Below are positions 8,896 through 16,227 of a DNA stretch of 40,550 nt, one piece after another. The notes beneath the pieces were generated by a model, which saw only the letters and a program-made list of their open reading frames with translations, did no database searches and was not told the DNA's origin. Origin of the DNA: Timonella sp031979385 (lineage in GTDB: Bacteria; Actinomycetota; Actinomycetes; Actinomycetales; Cellulomonadaceae); the NCBI GenBank assembly GCA_031979385.1, contig DALZEF010000025.1:1-40550 (forward strand), given 5' to 3'. The position numbers and the translations under genes were made by a program. The first letter of the stretch is position 1, and each line of letters begins with the position of its first letter.

Positions 8896-9255
8896 ATGCG
8901 CACTGTTGCGACACTCGAGTCCTTAAAAGCTAGTGTGACGACTCCTCGTCACACCCTCGACAAGCCGCAAGCCCGCCCTCTTACTCCGGTTGAAGGAAGC
9001 GAATTCAAGTCACTCGTTGCAAGCATGATCCCGTGCCGCAACGCAGACCCTGAACTGTGGTTCGCAGAGCAAGCACCTCAGATGGCAGCCGCCAAAGCAC
9101 TGTGTCAGCAGTGTCCGATCGCGGTTTCCTGCCTACAGGATGCTCTTGAACGCGAAGAGCCTTGGGGCGTCTGGGGCGGAGAGATCCTCGTGGACGGCAA
9201 GGTCGTCGCCCAGAAGCGAGGACGTGGACGACCTCGTAAGAGCGAGGTTGCCTAA
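8896..9255 (+). CDS. whiB7: WhiB7-type redox transcription regulator
   Basis: WhiB7 is a [4Fe-4S] protein that binds the primary sigma factor and turns on intrinsic antibiotic-resistance genes. The 119-residue protein has the four cluster Cys (47, 70, 73, 79) with the CxxC at LCQQCP, the GVWGGE turn (91-96), and a C-terminal AT-hook RGRGRPRK (108-115). The AT-hook is diagnostic for WhiB7 among WhiB proteins. Location right after uvrD2 is the same as Rv3197A. ATG 8896 is preceded by GTGGGAAAA; a start at 8884 in the same frame would only add MGKH. Expression is probably set by the autoregulated promoter and the uORF/attenuator leader upstream. No resistance target gene is recognisable beside it. 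Confidence 0.93.
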   Translation: MRTVATLESLKASVTTPRHTLDKPQARPLTPVEGSEFKSLVASMIPCRNADPELWFAEQAPQMAAAKALCQQCPIAVSCLQDALEREEPWGVWGGEILVDGKVVAQKRGRGRPRKSEVA

Positions 9256-9343
9256 TGCGATCGACGTTCTTTCGCCCGCGAGATGAAGCGGGCTCTATGC
9301 GAGGATCAGATCCTCAGTCAGATAACTTCATAGGACGCAAGCT

Positions 9344-9374
9344 CACGGCGCCGGCCGTCAAAGCCGGCGCCGTG
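9344..9374. terminator. Strong GC hairpin between whiB7 and the ThiF-like gene
   Basis: A perfect 12-bp GC-rich stem (9344-9355, 9363-9374) with a seven-base loop lies between two convergent genes. It has no T-tract on either side. Two smaller hairpins lie upstream, near 9280-9297 and at 9301-9315. Confidence 0.6.
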
Positions 9375-9395
9375 CCGCATGTATAGGCAGTCTTC

Positions 9396-10403
9396 CTAGG
9401 CGTCGATCAGAGCCTGAACTGAACACAGACAATCGTTGTGTTCGTGCAGTGGAGCGTGGCGTGGTACTAGCGAATGGATATCGAATTCGATCCGTCCGTG
9501 CGCAGTCGCTGGTATATAGCCCTCCACGAATCGGATGAGTTGCCCGGCTGCTACAGAGGCGCTGAGTTGCGTGATCACGGCGGTACAGGCACCTGGCTGG
9601 GCTGGTGCCTCGCGGAGGCGTGCGCCGCAATGGTCAGGACTCGCAAGGTCGGGGATGACAAACGGGCCGACCTGCACACTACGTCCATCGAAATGTGCGA
9701 GAAGGTGCGGCAGACCGCTACCCATGAGGTGTGCGCGGACAAGGGAGAGCGTCTGGCTCGATGTAGAGCAGTACACCGGATGGGACACGAAAGCTACGGT
9801 GGGTTTGTTGGTGTCGGGCAGGATCTGTGCATTGGCGTTGGCCGCTGTCAGGTACCGGGTTATCGCGGTGCGTAGGTGTTCGGGTTCTTGAGGAGCCAAC
9901 TCAGTGACGCCAGCACCGGTCAGGTCGTGATGGAGATCAGTCAGCCATTCGATGGGGAGTGGCACGGGCCCAGGTTCAATGATGAATCGGGTGATGCCGG
10001 ACTGCGCCAGTCTTTTCATGACTTCGAGGGAAATGCGATTGATGCCGTGGATGAGCACGGTGGCCCTTTCGCGCCGTCTTAGGGTCTGACGTACGTCGAG
10101 TCCGCGTGATTGAATGTCCAAAGCCTCACAGTGCATCTGATGTGGCTCGATATCGAGTGATTCCCGAGGCTTGTGGGAGTGTGCGAATCCTTTGGAGATC
10201 AATTGTTTGCGCAGGTAATTGATGCCCTTGGTGTGCGGATGCGGGGTGTGTGAATCAGTTCTGGCTGGACCGCTCAGAGCGCGCAGCCAGTCGTGTTCCT
10301 CGGGTGACAGCTGTTCAAACCGCAGTGAGGGTTTTCCGCTGAGATGCATGGTGAGTGTGCGGTTGTCGTGCCAATCGAATCTGATGCCGGGAGTAAGGTG
10401 CAT
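9396..10403 (-). CDS. Degenerate ThiF/E1-like (cyclodehydratase-related) protein
   Basis: The 335-residue protein resembles the ThiF/E1-like family used in sulfur transfer and in azole-forming cyclodehydratases, but key positions are missing. An N-terminal region of about 110 residues is followed by a Rossmann-like segment ATVLIHGINRISLEVMKRLA (114-133). There the nucleotide loop GxGxxG has become GINRIS, and Glu follows instead of the ribose-binding Asp. The paired zinc CxxC motifs are reduced to HCGA (Cys259) and DCLC (Cys325, Cys327). Mycobacterium has a protein of unknown function (Rv3196) at this place, between whiB7 and the metalloprotease-like gene. ATG at 10403 was chosen; GTG at 10448 is also in frame. 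ATP binding is doubtful, and the function is unknown. Confidence 0.55.
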   Translation of the reverse strand: MHLTPGIRFDWHDNRTLTMHLSGKPSLRFEQLSPEEHDWLRALSGPARTDSHTPHPHTKGINYLRKQLISKGFAHSHKPRESLDIEPHQMHCEALDIQSRGLDVRQTLRRRERATVLIHGINRISLEVMKRLAQSGITRFIIEPGPVPLPIEWLTDLHHDLTGAGVTELAPQEPEHLRTAITRYLTAANANAQILPDTNKPTVAFVSHPVYCSTSSQTLSLVRAHLMGSGLPHLLAHFDGRSVQVGPFVIPDLASPDHCGARLREAPAQPGACTAVITQLSASVAAGQLIRFVEGYIPATAHGRIEFDIHSLVPRHAPLHEHNDCLCSVQALIDA

Positions 10404-10528
10404 GGCGTCCACGATTCCATCGCCTTGCCGACATGATGGGTTTTCCACAGGGTAGATCTTGTGGTTCTACCGTGTGGGGCGTGTTTTCTGCGTCACATTG
10501 GGCTACGCATAATGGGTTATGGTGGAGT

Positions 10529-11053
10529 ATGCCTACCTCCGTTCACAGAGATCTGTCGAACGTTGAGGTGCGCCGATCTCGGCGTCGAACTGCCACCGTC
10601 AACGCGTATCGCGACGGGGAGTCGACGGTTGTGTCGATACCTGACGGGTTCAGCGAAGAAGAAGAACGCGAATGGGTTGCGATCATGCTCGAGAAGCTTG
10701 AGCAGAAGGAGGCTCGGCGTCGCCCAACGGACGACGAGTTGATGGCGCGTGCCCTCGAACTGAACACCCGCTACCTTGGCGGCCACGCTGTCCCGATGGA
10801 TGTGCGTTGGTCCGACAACCAAGAGCGGCGCTGGGGGTCGTGCACAATGCCTGACCGCGCGATCCGATTGTCGAGCAGACTCTTGGGTTTACCCGAATGG
10901 GTCACGGACTACGTGTTGTTGCACGAGTTGGCGCACATTTTGGTGCAGGGGCACGGTCCGGAGTTCTGGGATCTATTGTCCGCGTACGACAAGACCGATC
11001 GCGCTCGCGGGTTCCTCGAGGGCATCACATTTGCCGACGAGAACCCGGCATAA
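10529..11053 (+). CDS. YgjP/SprT-like zinc metallopeptidase
   Basis: This is a 174-residue putative zinc metallopeptidase of the YgjP (DUF45, often labelled M48) type. The zinc site is HELAH (132-136) with a third ligand His142 in GHGPEFW, and the family motif RWGSC is at 101-105. There is no signal peptide, so it is probably cytoplasmic. ATG 10529 gives a start at MPTSVHRDLSNVEVRRSRRR, typical for actinobacterial members. A CATAAT box at 10508-10513 could act as a -10 with a very short leader. The gene diverges from the ThiF-like gene and converges with the DUF2342-type gene. Substrates are unknown for this family. Confidence 0.85.
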   Translation: MPTSVHRDLSNVEVRRSRRRTATVNAYRDGESTVVSIPDGFSEEEEREWVAIMLEKLEQKEARRRPTDDELMARALELNTRYLGGHAVPMDVRWSDNQERRWGSCTMPDRAIRLSSRLLGLPEWVTDYVLLHELAHILVQGHGPEFWDLLSAYDKTDRARGFLEGITFADENPA

Positions 11054-11063
11054 TCCCGTCGCT

Positions 11064-11107
11064 GTGTCTCCCGCAGATGGCAGCCGTGTCTCCCGCGGAT
11101 GGCAGCC
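11064..11107. repeat. Two-unit 22-bp tandem repeat
   Basis: The unit GTGTCTCCCGCAGATGGCAG+CC is repeated directly once (11064-11085 and 11086-11107) with a single mismatch (A/G). It begins 10 bases after the metallopeptidase stop and is non-coding. Confidence 0.9.
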
Positions 11108-11135
11108 GCCACGGACGTTTCAACGTGAACGCGAC

Positions 11136-11165
11136 GTGCGCCCGCATCTGACGAAGCGGGCGCAC
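11136..11165. terminator. Hairpin between convergent metallopeptidase and DUF2342-type genes
   Basis: A perfect 10-bp GC-rich stem (11136-11145, 11156-11165) with a 10-nt loop. There is no T-tract, but its position between converging genes suggests a terminator. Confidence 0.55.
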
Positions 11166-11215
11166 ATGTCTCTACGAAACGGGGGAGTCGTCGGCAGGTG
11201 GTTAAACCGACGAGA

Positions 11216-12685
11216 CTAGTCGTCTTTGTCGGACTCGCCCTCGGCCTCCTCAAAGATGGAGGCGAGAACCGCGTCGATGTCGGACTGGTCGCTGTCCTGC
11301 TGGGACTGACGAGTGAAGTATCCGGATGGATCGTCAAGGTCGATCTCGGTGGGGAGAAGGTCTGGGTGGGACCACACCGCATCGCGTCCGACTTGGCCGC
11401 GTTCCGCTTCGATCTTCGCCCACAGGCTCGCTGCGTCACGCGAGCGACGGGGACGTAGTTCGAGTCCCACGAGGGACGCGAAGGTGTCCTCAGCCGGACC
11501 GCCAGCTGCGCGACGACGGCGCATCATCTCCCGTAGCGGGATCGCTGCGGGGAGATAGGCGAGCGCGGACTTCGCGACGGCCTCTTCAACCCAGCCTTCG
11601 ATGAGTGCCAGGGCAGTTTCCAGCCTCGTGAGCGCGTGCTTTTGCTCGGGTGTGGACTCGATCGCGAAGACCCCAGAGGACAGTGCTCCCTGCAGGGCCT
11701 CGGTGTTGGAGGGGTCGATGTCACGCATTGAGCTTTCGAGTGCACTCATGTCGATCATGATGCCGCGGGCGTAACTTTCAACGAGGCCGTAGAGGTGCGC
11801 GCGCAGCCACGGCACGTTGGCGAACAGTCGAGCATGCGCGGCCTCACGGAGCGCAAGGAACTGGCGTACGTCGTCGAGGGAAACGTCGAGTCCTTCCGCG
11901 AACGCCTCGACATTCGCGGGCACGAGGGCTGTGCCCACCTCCTTTTCGAGTGGCAGGCCGATATCGGTGGTGCCAAAGACTGCACGGGAGAGCGTGCCCG
12001 CCGCAGTTCCGATCTGCATCCCGAAGACCGCAGAACCGATCTTGTGCATGAGGGAGTCGGGATTGAATTGATCGGCGCCGAACAGTCCGGAAAGCTGCGC
12101 GGGCAGGCCAGGGATACCGCTTATCTCGAAACCGATCTTGTCGTCCGCGTTATCGCCAAATCCCTCAGGAAGAGAATCCTTGAGGACTTGGGCAAGCGCC
12201 TTGGAGACAGAGTCAGCCACGGGGCTGGCCAACTCCTGCCAGGCTGGCAGAGTCAACTCAACCCACTGTGCGCGGCTCAACGCCCGCGCGGTCCCGGTGC
12301 TGGGCGCGAAGTCGGTTGCTGCATCGAGCCATAGCTCCGCCACCGACAGTGCCTGACGAACCTGTCGTTCCTCAGCCGCGGTAACAACCGGATCACCGCC
12401 CTGCGCGGCCGCCTGGCGGGCGACATCGTGTGCAATGTTGGGGTTGACCGCTGCATCTCCGGTGTTCTCGAACATCGAACGCACCTGGTTAAGTAGTGGT
12501 TCGAGCGCAGCCGGATCAGCAGGGAAACCGCCGCCGGCCAACTGTGTCGGGTCAATGCCGCGTTCCCGCATCTGCGCGATTGCCTCGTCCGCCTGGTCAC
12601 CAAACAGGGACCGCATGATTTCTTCCCACTGTGAAGGGTTTGGATCCGACGGCGTGCCAGATTCACTTGGAGGATTGTTGCTCAT
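11216..12685 (-). CDS. DUF2342-type zinc-metalloprotease-like protein
   Basis: The 489-residue protein belongs to the actinobacterial DUF2342 / putative hydrolase family (TIGR03624-like), usually named zinc-dependent metalloprotease. The N-terminus is Pro/Ser-rich (MSNNPPSESGTPSDPNPSQW), followed by a helical body. The expected active-site helix reads ALREAAHARLFANVPW, so the HExxH pattern is present only as REAAH. The first zinc-binding His is absent, which I believe is common in this subfamily, so protease activity is unproven. The C-terminus is acidic. ATG 12685 is preceded by AGGAGA at good spacing, which decides the start over a longer frame to 12766. Mycobacterium has Rv3195 in the same place. 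It is divergent from the SDR-like gene. Confidence 0.8.
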   Translation of the reverse strand: MSNNPPSESGTPSDPNPSQWEEIMRSLFGDQADEAIAQMRERGIDPTQLAGGGFPADPAALEPLLNQVRSMFENTGDAAVNPNIAHDVARQAAAQGGDPVVTAAEERQVRQALSVAELWLDAATDFAPSTGTARALSRAQWVELTLPAWQELASPVADSVSKALAQVLKDSLPEGFGDNADDKIGFEISGIPGLPAQLSGLFGADQFNPDSLMHKIGSAVFGMQIGTAAGTLSRAVFGTTDIGLPLEKEVGTALVPANVEAFAEGLDVSLDDVRQFLALREAAHARLFANVPWLRAHLYGLVESYARGIMIDMSALESSMRDIDPSNTEALQGALSSGVFAIESTPEQKHALTRLETALALIEGWVEEAVAKSALAYLPAAIPLREMMRRRRAAGGPAEDTFASLVGLELRPRRSRDAASLWAKIEAERGQVGRDAVWSHPDLLPTEIDLDDPSGYFTRQSQQDSDQSDIDAVLASIFEEAEGESDKDD

Positions 12686-12767
12686 AGAGTCTCCTACAGG
12701 AAGCAAGTGCGGAAAAGGCTTATCCTCAACCGTAACGACAATATCCAACCTTTGGGGGCCAAACACG

Positions 12768-13832
12768 GTGTCACCGGCGTCAGTTCACTCAAAGCGCACG
12801 TCTGGTCCACGAGATAACCCGATCATTGCGGTGGTGGGGGATTCTCCAATGGAACGCAACGTGCGAGAACTGCTGGGCGCGCGCAGGGTTTCGGATCGAT
12901 CAAAGTCACCAAACCGGTTTGCCAACGCGAAGGCAGTCATCGTTGCGGCGCACCACTGCGATTTCGCCGCGGTGGTCGGTCGCAACGAATCCTCACGCCG
13001 AACCCTTTGCGCAGCGCGGGCAGAGAACATCGTTGTCGATGCGATGATCTCGCAGGTACCACACCTCGTGGTAGTCTCCACTGCCATGGTCACCGGTACG
13101 AGGCCTGGCCGACCTGTCATTCTTGACGACGATCCGCTCGAGTCCCAGCGTGAAGGGTACGTCGGGGATGTGGTTGCGTTTGAAGAGGCTTTTCACACCG
13201 CGATCACAGCACTGCCGCAGGACAAAGCACCGCATGTGACGGTCGTGCGCCCAACCGCAGTCGTGGGACCGGACATCGACACTCTCGTGACCCGCCACTT
13301 TGAAGCGCCACGAGTGCTATCGATCCGTGGTGAACACAAACCCTGGCAGTTTGCGCATGTGAAGGATGTGGCCAGCGCTATAGAGGTTGTTATCCGTGAG
13401 CGAATCTATGGCAGCGTCGTGGTCGGTGCGGTCAGACAGGACGAGCACGGCACCGTCATCCCCGATCAATTGTGCATGCAGGAACTGCTCGCGGTCACAG
13501 GGATGCGGGGCATCGAAGTCACCAAAGACATGGCATTCTCGACGGCCCACCGCCTGCACCGGTTTGGTGTTCTGCCTGCGCCCGCACGCGATCTCGAGAT
13601 GGCCGTTTACCCATGGTCGGTTAACCCGATCAAACTTGTAGAGCATGGGTGGCGCTCGCAGGTCTCCTCTGAACAGTGTGCGCAGGAGATCGCCGAACAG
13701 GTGCGGGGGCGTATCGGAGTTGCGGGTAGGCGGGTGGGGCACCGTGATGCCGCGGCACTGGGTGCCGCCGGTGCGGCGGTTGCGCTCCTGTCAACAGCCG
13801 CGATTTGGCGTCAAGCTCGGGGGCGAAACTAG
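12768..13832 (+). CDS. NAD-dependent epimerase/dehydratase-like (SDR) protein with C-terminal TM
   Basis: The 354-residue protein resembles extended short-chain dehydrogenases / NAD-dependent epimerases. Supporting segments are IIAVVGDSPMERNVRELLG at the start of the fold, VVRPTAVVGPDID, and WQFAHVKDVASAI. The usual GxxGxxG nucleotide loop is eroded to GDSPMERN, and no clear YxxxK active site is visible, so catalysis is uncertain. A single hydrophobic helix near the C-terminus (AAALGAAGAAVALLSTAAIW) suggests a membrane anchor. GTG 12768 follows GGGGG at suitable spacing and is the first start that does not run into the divergent DUF2342-type gene. ATG 12849 is an alternative but would cut the first strand. 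Confidence 0.65.
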   Translation: MSPASVHSKRTSGPRDNPIIAVVGDSPMERNVRELLGARRVSDRSKSPNRFANAKAVIVAAHHCDFAAVVGRNESSRRTLCAARAENIVVDAMISQVPHLVVVSTAMVTGTRPGRPVILDDDPLESQREGYVGDVVAFEEAFHTAITALPQDKAPHVTVVRPTAVVGPDIDTLVTRHFEAPRVLSIRGEHKPWQFAHVKDVASAIEVVIRERIYGSVVVGAVRQDEHGTVIPDQLCMQELLAVTGMRGIEVTKDMAFSTAHRLHRFGVLPAPARDLEMAVYPWSVNPIKLVEHGWRSQVSSEQCAQEIAEQVRGRIGVAGRRVGHRDAAALGAAGAAVALLSTAAIWRQARGRN

Positions 13833-13904
13833 AACTGGACAGTACCCCCCCAAAAAACTCAGCGGACATGCTGGGCTTGACCACCTTGTCCCCATTTAAC
13901 TGAT

Positions 13905-13989
13905 TCGTCGCTAAGTAAAACCGATGCGTAGAAAAACGTCCGGGTGTGCCGAAAAGAACCATGCACCCGGACCAAAAACAGCCCACTGG
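13905..13989 (-). repeat. Dispersed hairpin repeat, copy A
   Basis: This is an 85-bp member of the repeat family, in reverse orientation. Read on the minus strand it has the inner stem GTCCGGGTG/CACCCGGAC and ends in TTAGCGACGAAT. The outer stem has decayed. It lies between the SDR-like gene and the PDZ/Lon gene. Confidence 0.8.
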
Positions 13990-14098
13990 CATATGCTCTA
14001 TCAGCCTGACCTACCGGTTGGGGTGTCGTGAAACGTCCATAGTGACTCATCGGTGATGCTTCAGGTCTTTCACAGGTTTTTAGGCCAGTATTGAATCC

Positions 14099-15247
14099 GT
14101 GAATTCTCCTCAAGACCACAACCCATTCGCAGGTGCACAGCCTACGCAGGTTCGTGAACGCTCAAGCAACCGATCCCGCACGCTGGGTATCTCCTCGATC
14201 GTGGTCTTCTTGGTCCTTGCGGGACTGATGATTGTTCCAGCACCGTATGTCATCAAGAGCCCAGGGCCGACGCACGACACTCTTGGCTCCGCCAATGCAC
14301 AAGATCTCATCACCGTGAATGATTCGCAGACCTATGAGGCAACGGGGCAGCTGCGTCTCACCACAGTCGGTGTCTCGGGTGGTCCTGGATATCCGGTGAA
14401 CTTCGGCCAGGTTCTGCGCGGCTGGTTTGCAAAAGACTCGGCAGTACAGCCACGCGAAGCCGTCTACCCTGAGAACGTCACCCAAGAACAAATCGAGCAG
14501 ATGAACCAGGCGGAGATGGCGACCTCGCAGGAGCAAGCCACGTATTCGGCCCTGAAATTGCTTGGACATGACGTCAAGACCCGACTAAACGTATCCATGA
14601 CGCTGGAGGGCTCACCCTTCGAAGGGCAGCTTGAGGAGGGGGATGTTCTATCCACCCTCAACGGAAGCACTATCACCTCGTATGAAGATCTGATCAGCCT
14701 GCTAGACACGATTCCCGCCGGAAGCGATGTCATGCTCGGATACATCGAGGCTGACCAGGTTGACAGCGAAAACCCAGAGATCCACGAGATTTCGGCCGCC
14801 TCGGCGGCCAACGAGGACGGAACCGGTTCACGTCTCGGCATCGCGCTCAACCTTGACTTCGACTTCCCCGTTTCGGTGGACATCACGATCGACCGGATTG
14901 GCGGCCCGAGCGCCGGAATGATGTTTGCGCTCGGTATGATCGAACGTCTCACCGAGGGAGACCAAACCAACGGCCAGATCATCGCAGGCACTGGAACAAT
15001 GGACACGTCCGGTGACGTTGGGGCAATCGGTGGAATCCAGCAGAAGCTCTACGGCGCTGTTCGTGACGGAGCAACCCACTTCCTTGCTCCAATCGACAAC
15101 TGCGACGAAGTGATCGGGCATGTACCAGACGGACTGCGGGTGGTTGCTGTCGCCACGCTCGACGAAGCGTGGGACGCGGTCCAAAAGATCGGCGTGGGCG
15201 ATGACGAGGACCTTCCAACATGCACCGGTGGAGGAACCCAGCGGTAA
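14099..15247 (+). CDS. Membrane-anchored PDZ/Lon-type serine protease (YlbL/Rv3194c family)
   Basis: The 382-residue protein has one N-terminal transmembrane helix (about 31-47), then an extracellular PDZ domain (about 165-220) and a Lon-like (S16) protease domain. The Ser-Lys dyad is visible as Ser271 in GGPSAGMMFALG and Lys316 in GGIQQKLYGA. Members of this family (YlbL in Bacillus, Rv3194c in Mycobacterium) are membrane-bound quality-control or regulatory proteases. All catalytic features are present. The start is GTG at 14099, with no clear ribosome-binding site. A CAGTAT box ends seven bases upstream, so translation may be leaderless. It sits in the usual place between the SDR-like gene and the PPA1309/UPF0182 pair. 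Confidence 0.9.
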   Translation: MNSPQDHNPFAGAQPTQVRERSSNRSRTLGISSIVVFLVLAGLMIVPAPYVIKSPGPTHDTLGSANAQDLITVNDSQTYEATGQLRLTTVGVSGGPGYPVNFGQVLRGWFAKDSAVQPREAVYPENVTQEQIEQMNQAEMATSQEQATYSALKLLGHDVKTRLNVSMTLEGSPFEGQLEEGDVLSTLNGSTITSYEDLISLLDTIPAGSDVMLGYIEADQVDSENPEIHEISAASAANEDGTGSRLGIALNLDFDFPVSVDITIDRIGGPSAGMMFALGMIERLTEGDQTNGQIIAGTGTMDTSGDVGAIGGIQQKLYGAVRDGATHFLAPIDNCDEVIGHVPDGLRVVAVATLDEAWDAVQKIGVGDDEDLPTCTGGGTQR

Positions 15248-15313
15248 TCAACCACGCTGGTGGCTGACCGGGCGCTGCACATATCGGATCGTCGCGAATG
15301 TGTATGTGCCTAG

Positions 15314-15355
15314 CGTTGCGAGCAACGATCCCCCTTTCGCCGTGACGAAGTCACG
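15314..15355. terminator. Pair of small hairpins in convergent intergenic region
   Basis: CGTTGC/GCAACG (15314-15319, 15322-15327) and CGTGAC/GTCACG (15341-15346, 15350-15355) lie between the PDZ/Lon gene and the PPA1309-type gene. They are weak candidates for termination; nothing else is recognisable in 15248-15450. Confidence 0.35.
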
Positions 15356-15450
15356 AACTCGACCACGTCGCTGAAAAGAGGCGAGGCTGCCAGCGCAGGA
15401 CTCGTCGTCAATCGGAGATCATCCGGCGCAAACCGGTGAATGGACCCCTG

Positions 15451-16014
15451 CTACGGTTCGAGCGTCGCGCGCACCGCGCGAATCAAACCGGGTACCAGAT
15501 CCGCGCCATGTGCCACATCCAAGTCGGCATCATTACCGCGTGTGCGCACCGCACACCACGACTCGCCGCTGCGCATCGTGCCGACCGCCATTCGCACGTC
15601 CTCACGATCTGTGTGAGACATGACGTAACGCAATGCGGCCACAGGGTCCTCGGGTAAATCAGCCTCGGCCGAAGGCGGCAAGATCACGCGCTCAGTCACC
15701 ACCGCGCATCCCGTCACCGCCGATGGCCACGCAAGTTGAGCCAGAAGCGCATCAAGTGAATCAGACTGCGGTAGATCCTCCTGCTCGACCGATGTCAGGT
15801 GCTCCGGATCGGCCTGCGCCGCCGCGATGGTCGCCGCTGGCAATTGCTCCGCCAACCCGGGGTCCGCAGCGAGTGCAGCCTGAGTCGAAATCAACGCGAA
15901 AACACGGATTGGACCGTCCCAGCCACCGCGGGCGACATGGCGCTCAATTTCGGTGACGGCGTCAGCGAGCGCACGCTGACGAGGAGCCAAATCGGAAGCG
16001 AGAGGTCGTGTCAT
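15451..16014 (-). CDS. PPA1309-family conserved actinobacterial protein
   Basis: A 187-residue cytoplasmic protein of unknown function, recognisable as the PPA1309 family by LADAVTEIERHVARGGWDGPIRVFAL near its start and by its location between the PDZ/Lon gene and UPF0182. It has no signal peptide, membrane segment or catalytic motif that I can identify. ATG 16014 begins MTRPLASDLAPRQRALADAV, which fits the family; the frame stays open far upstream to 16356 but that sequence looks non-coding and runs into the divergent UPF0182 gene. No clear ribosome-binding site precedes the ATG. A TTGGCA/CATATC pair spaced by 16 bases, about 45 bases upstream on the minus strand, is a possible promoter. Confidence 0.8.
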   Translation of the reverse strand: MTRPLASDLAPRQRALADAVTEIERHVARGGWDGPIRVFALISTQAALAADPGLAEQLPAATIAAAQADPEHLTSVEQEDLPQSDSLDALLAQLAWPSAVTGCAVVTERVILPPSAEADLPEDPVAALRYVMSHTDREDVRMAVGTMRSGESWCAVRTRGNDADLDVAHGADLVPGLIRAVRATLEP

Positions 16015-16227
16015 GACAACAAGAATGTCACGTTTCACCGGCAAATACCGCATGCCAAAGGCCGACGAATGTGAAAGATATGTGGGAACCTTTAGGTATG
16101 CCAATGCGTTCAACCTGTGATCATCGAATGTAACGGCCACTGTCAGCGGCCCGCCCCGCGCGAGCTGAGAGTCGCTGCGTAACCGACTCACCCACCCACA
16201 CCAGATAAAAAGCGAGGATCTTCCGCC

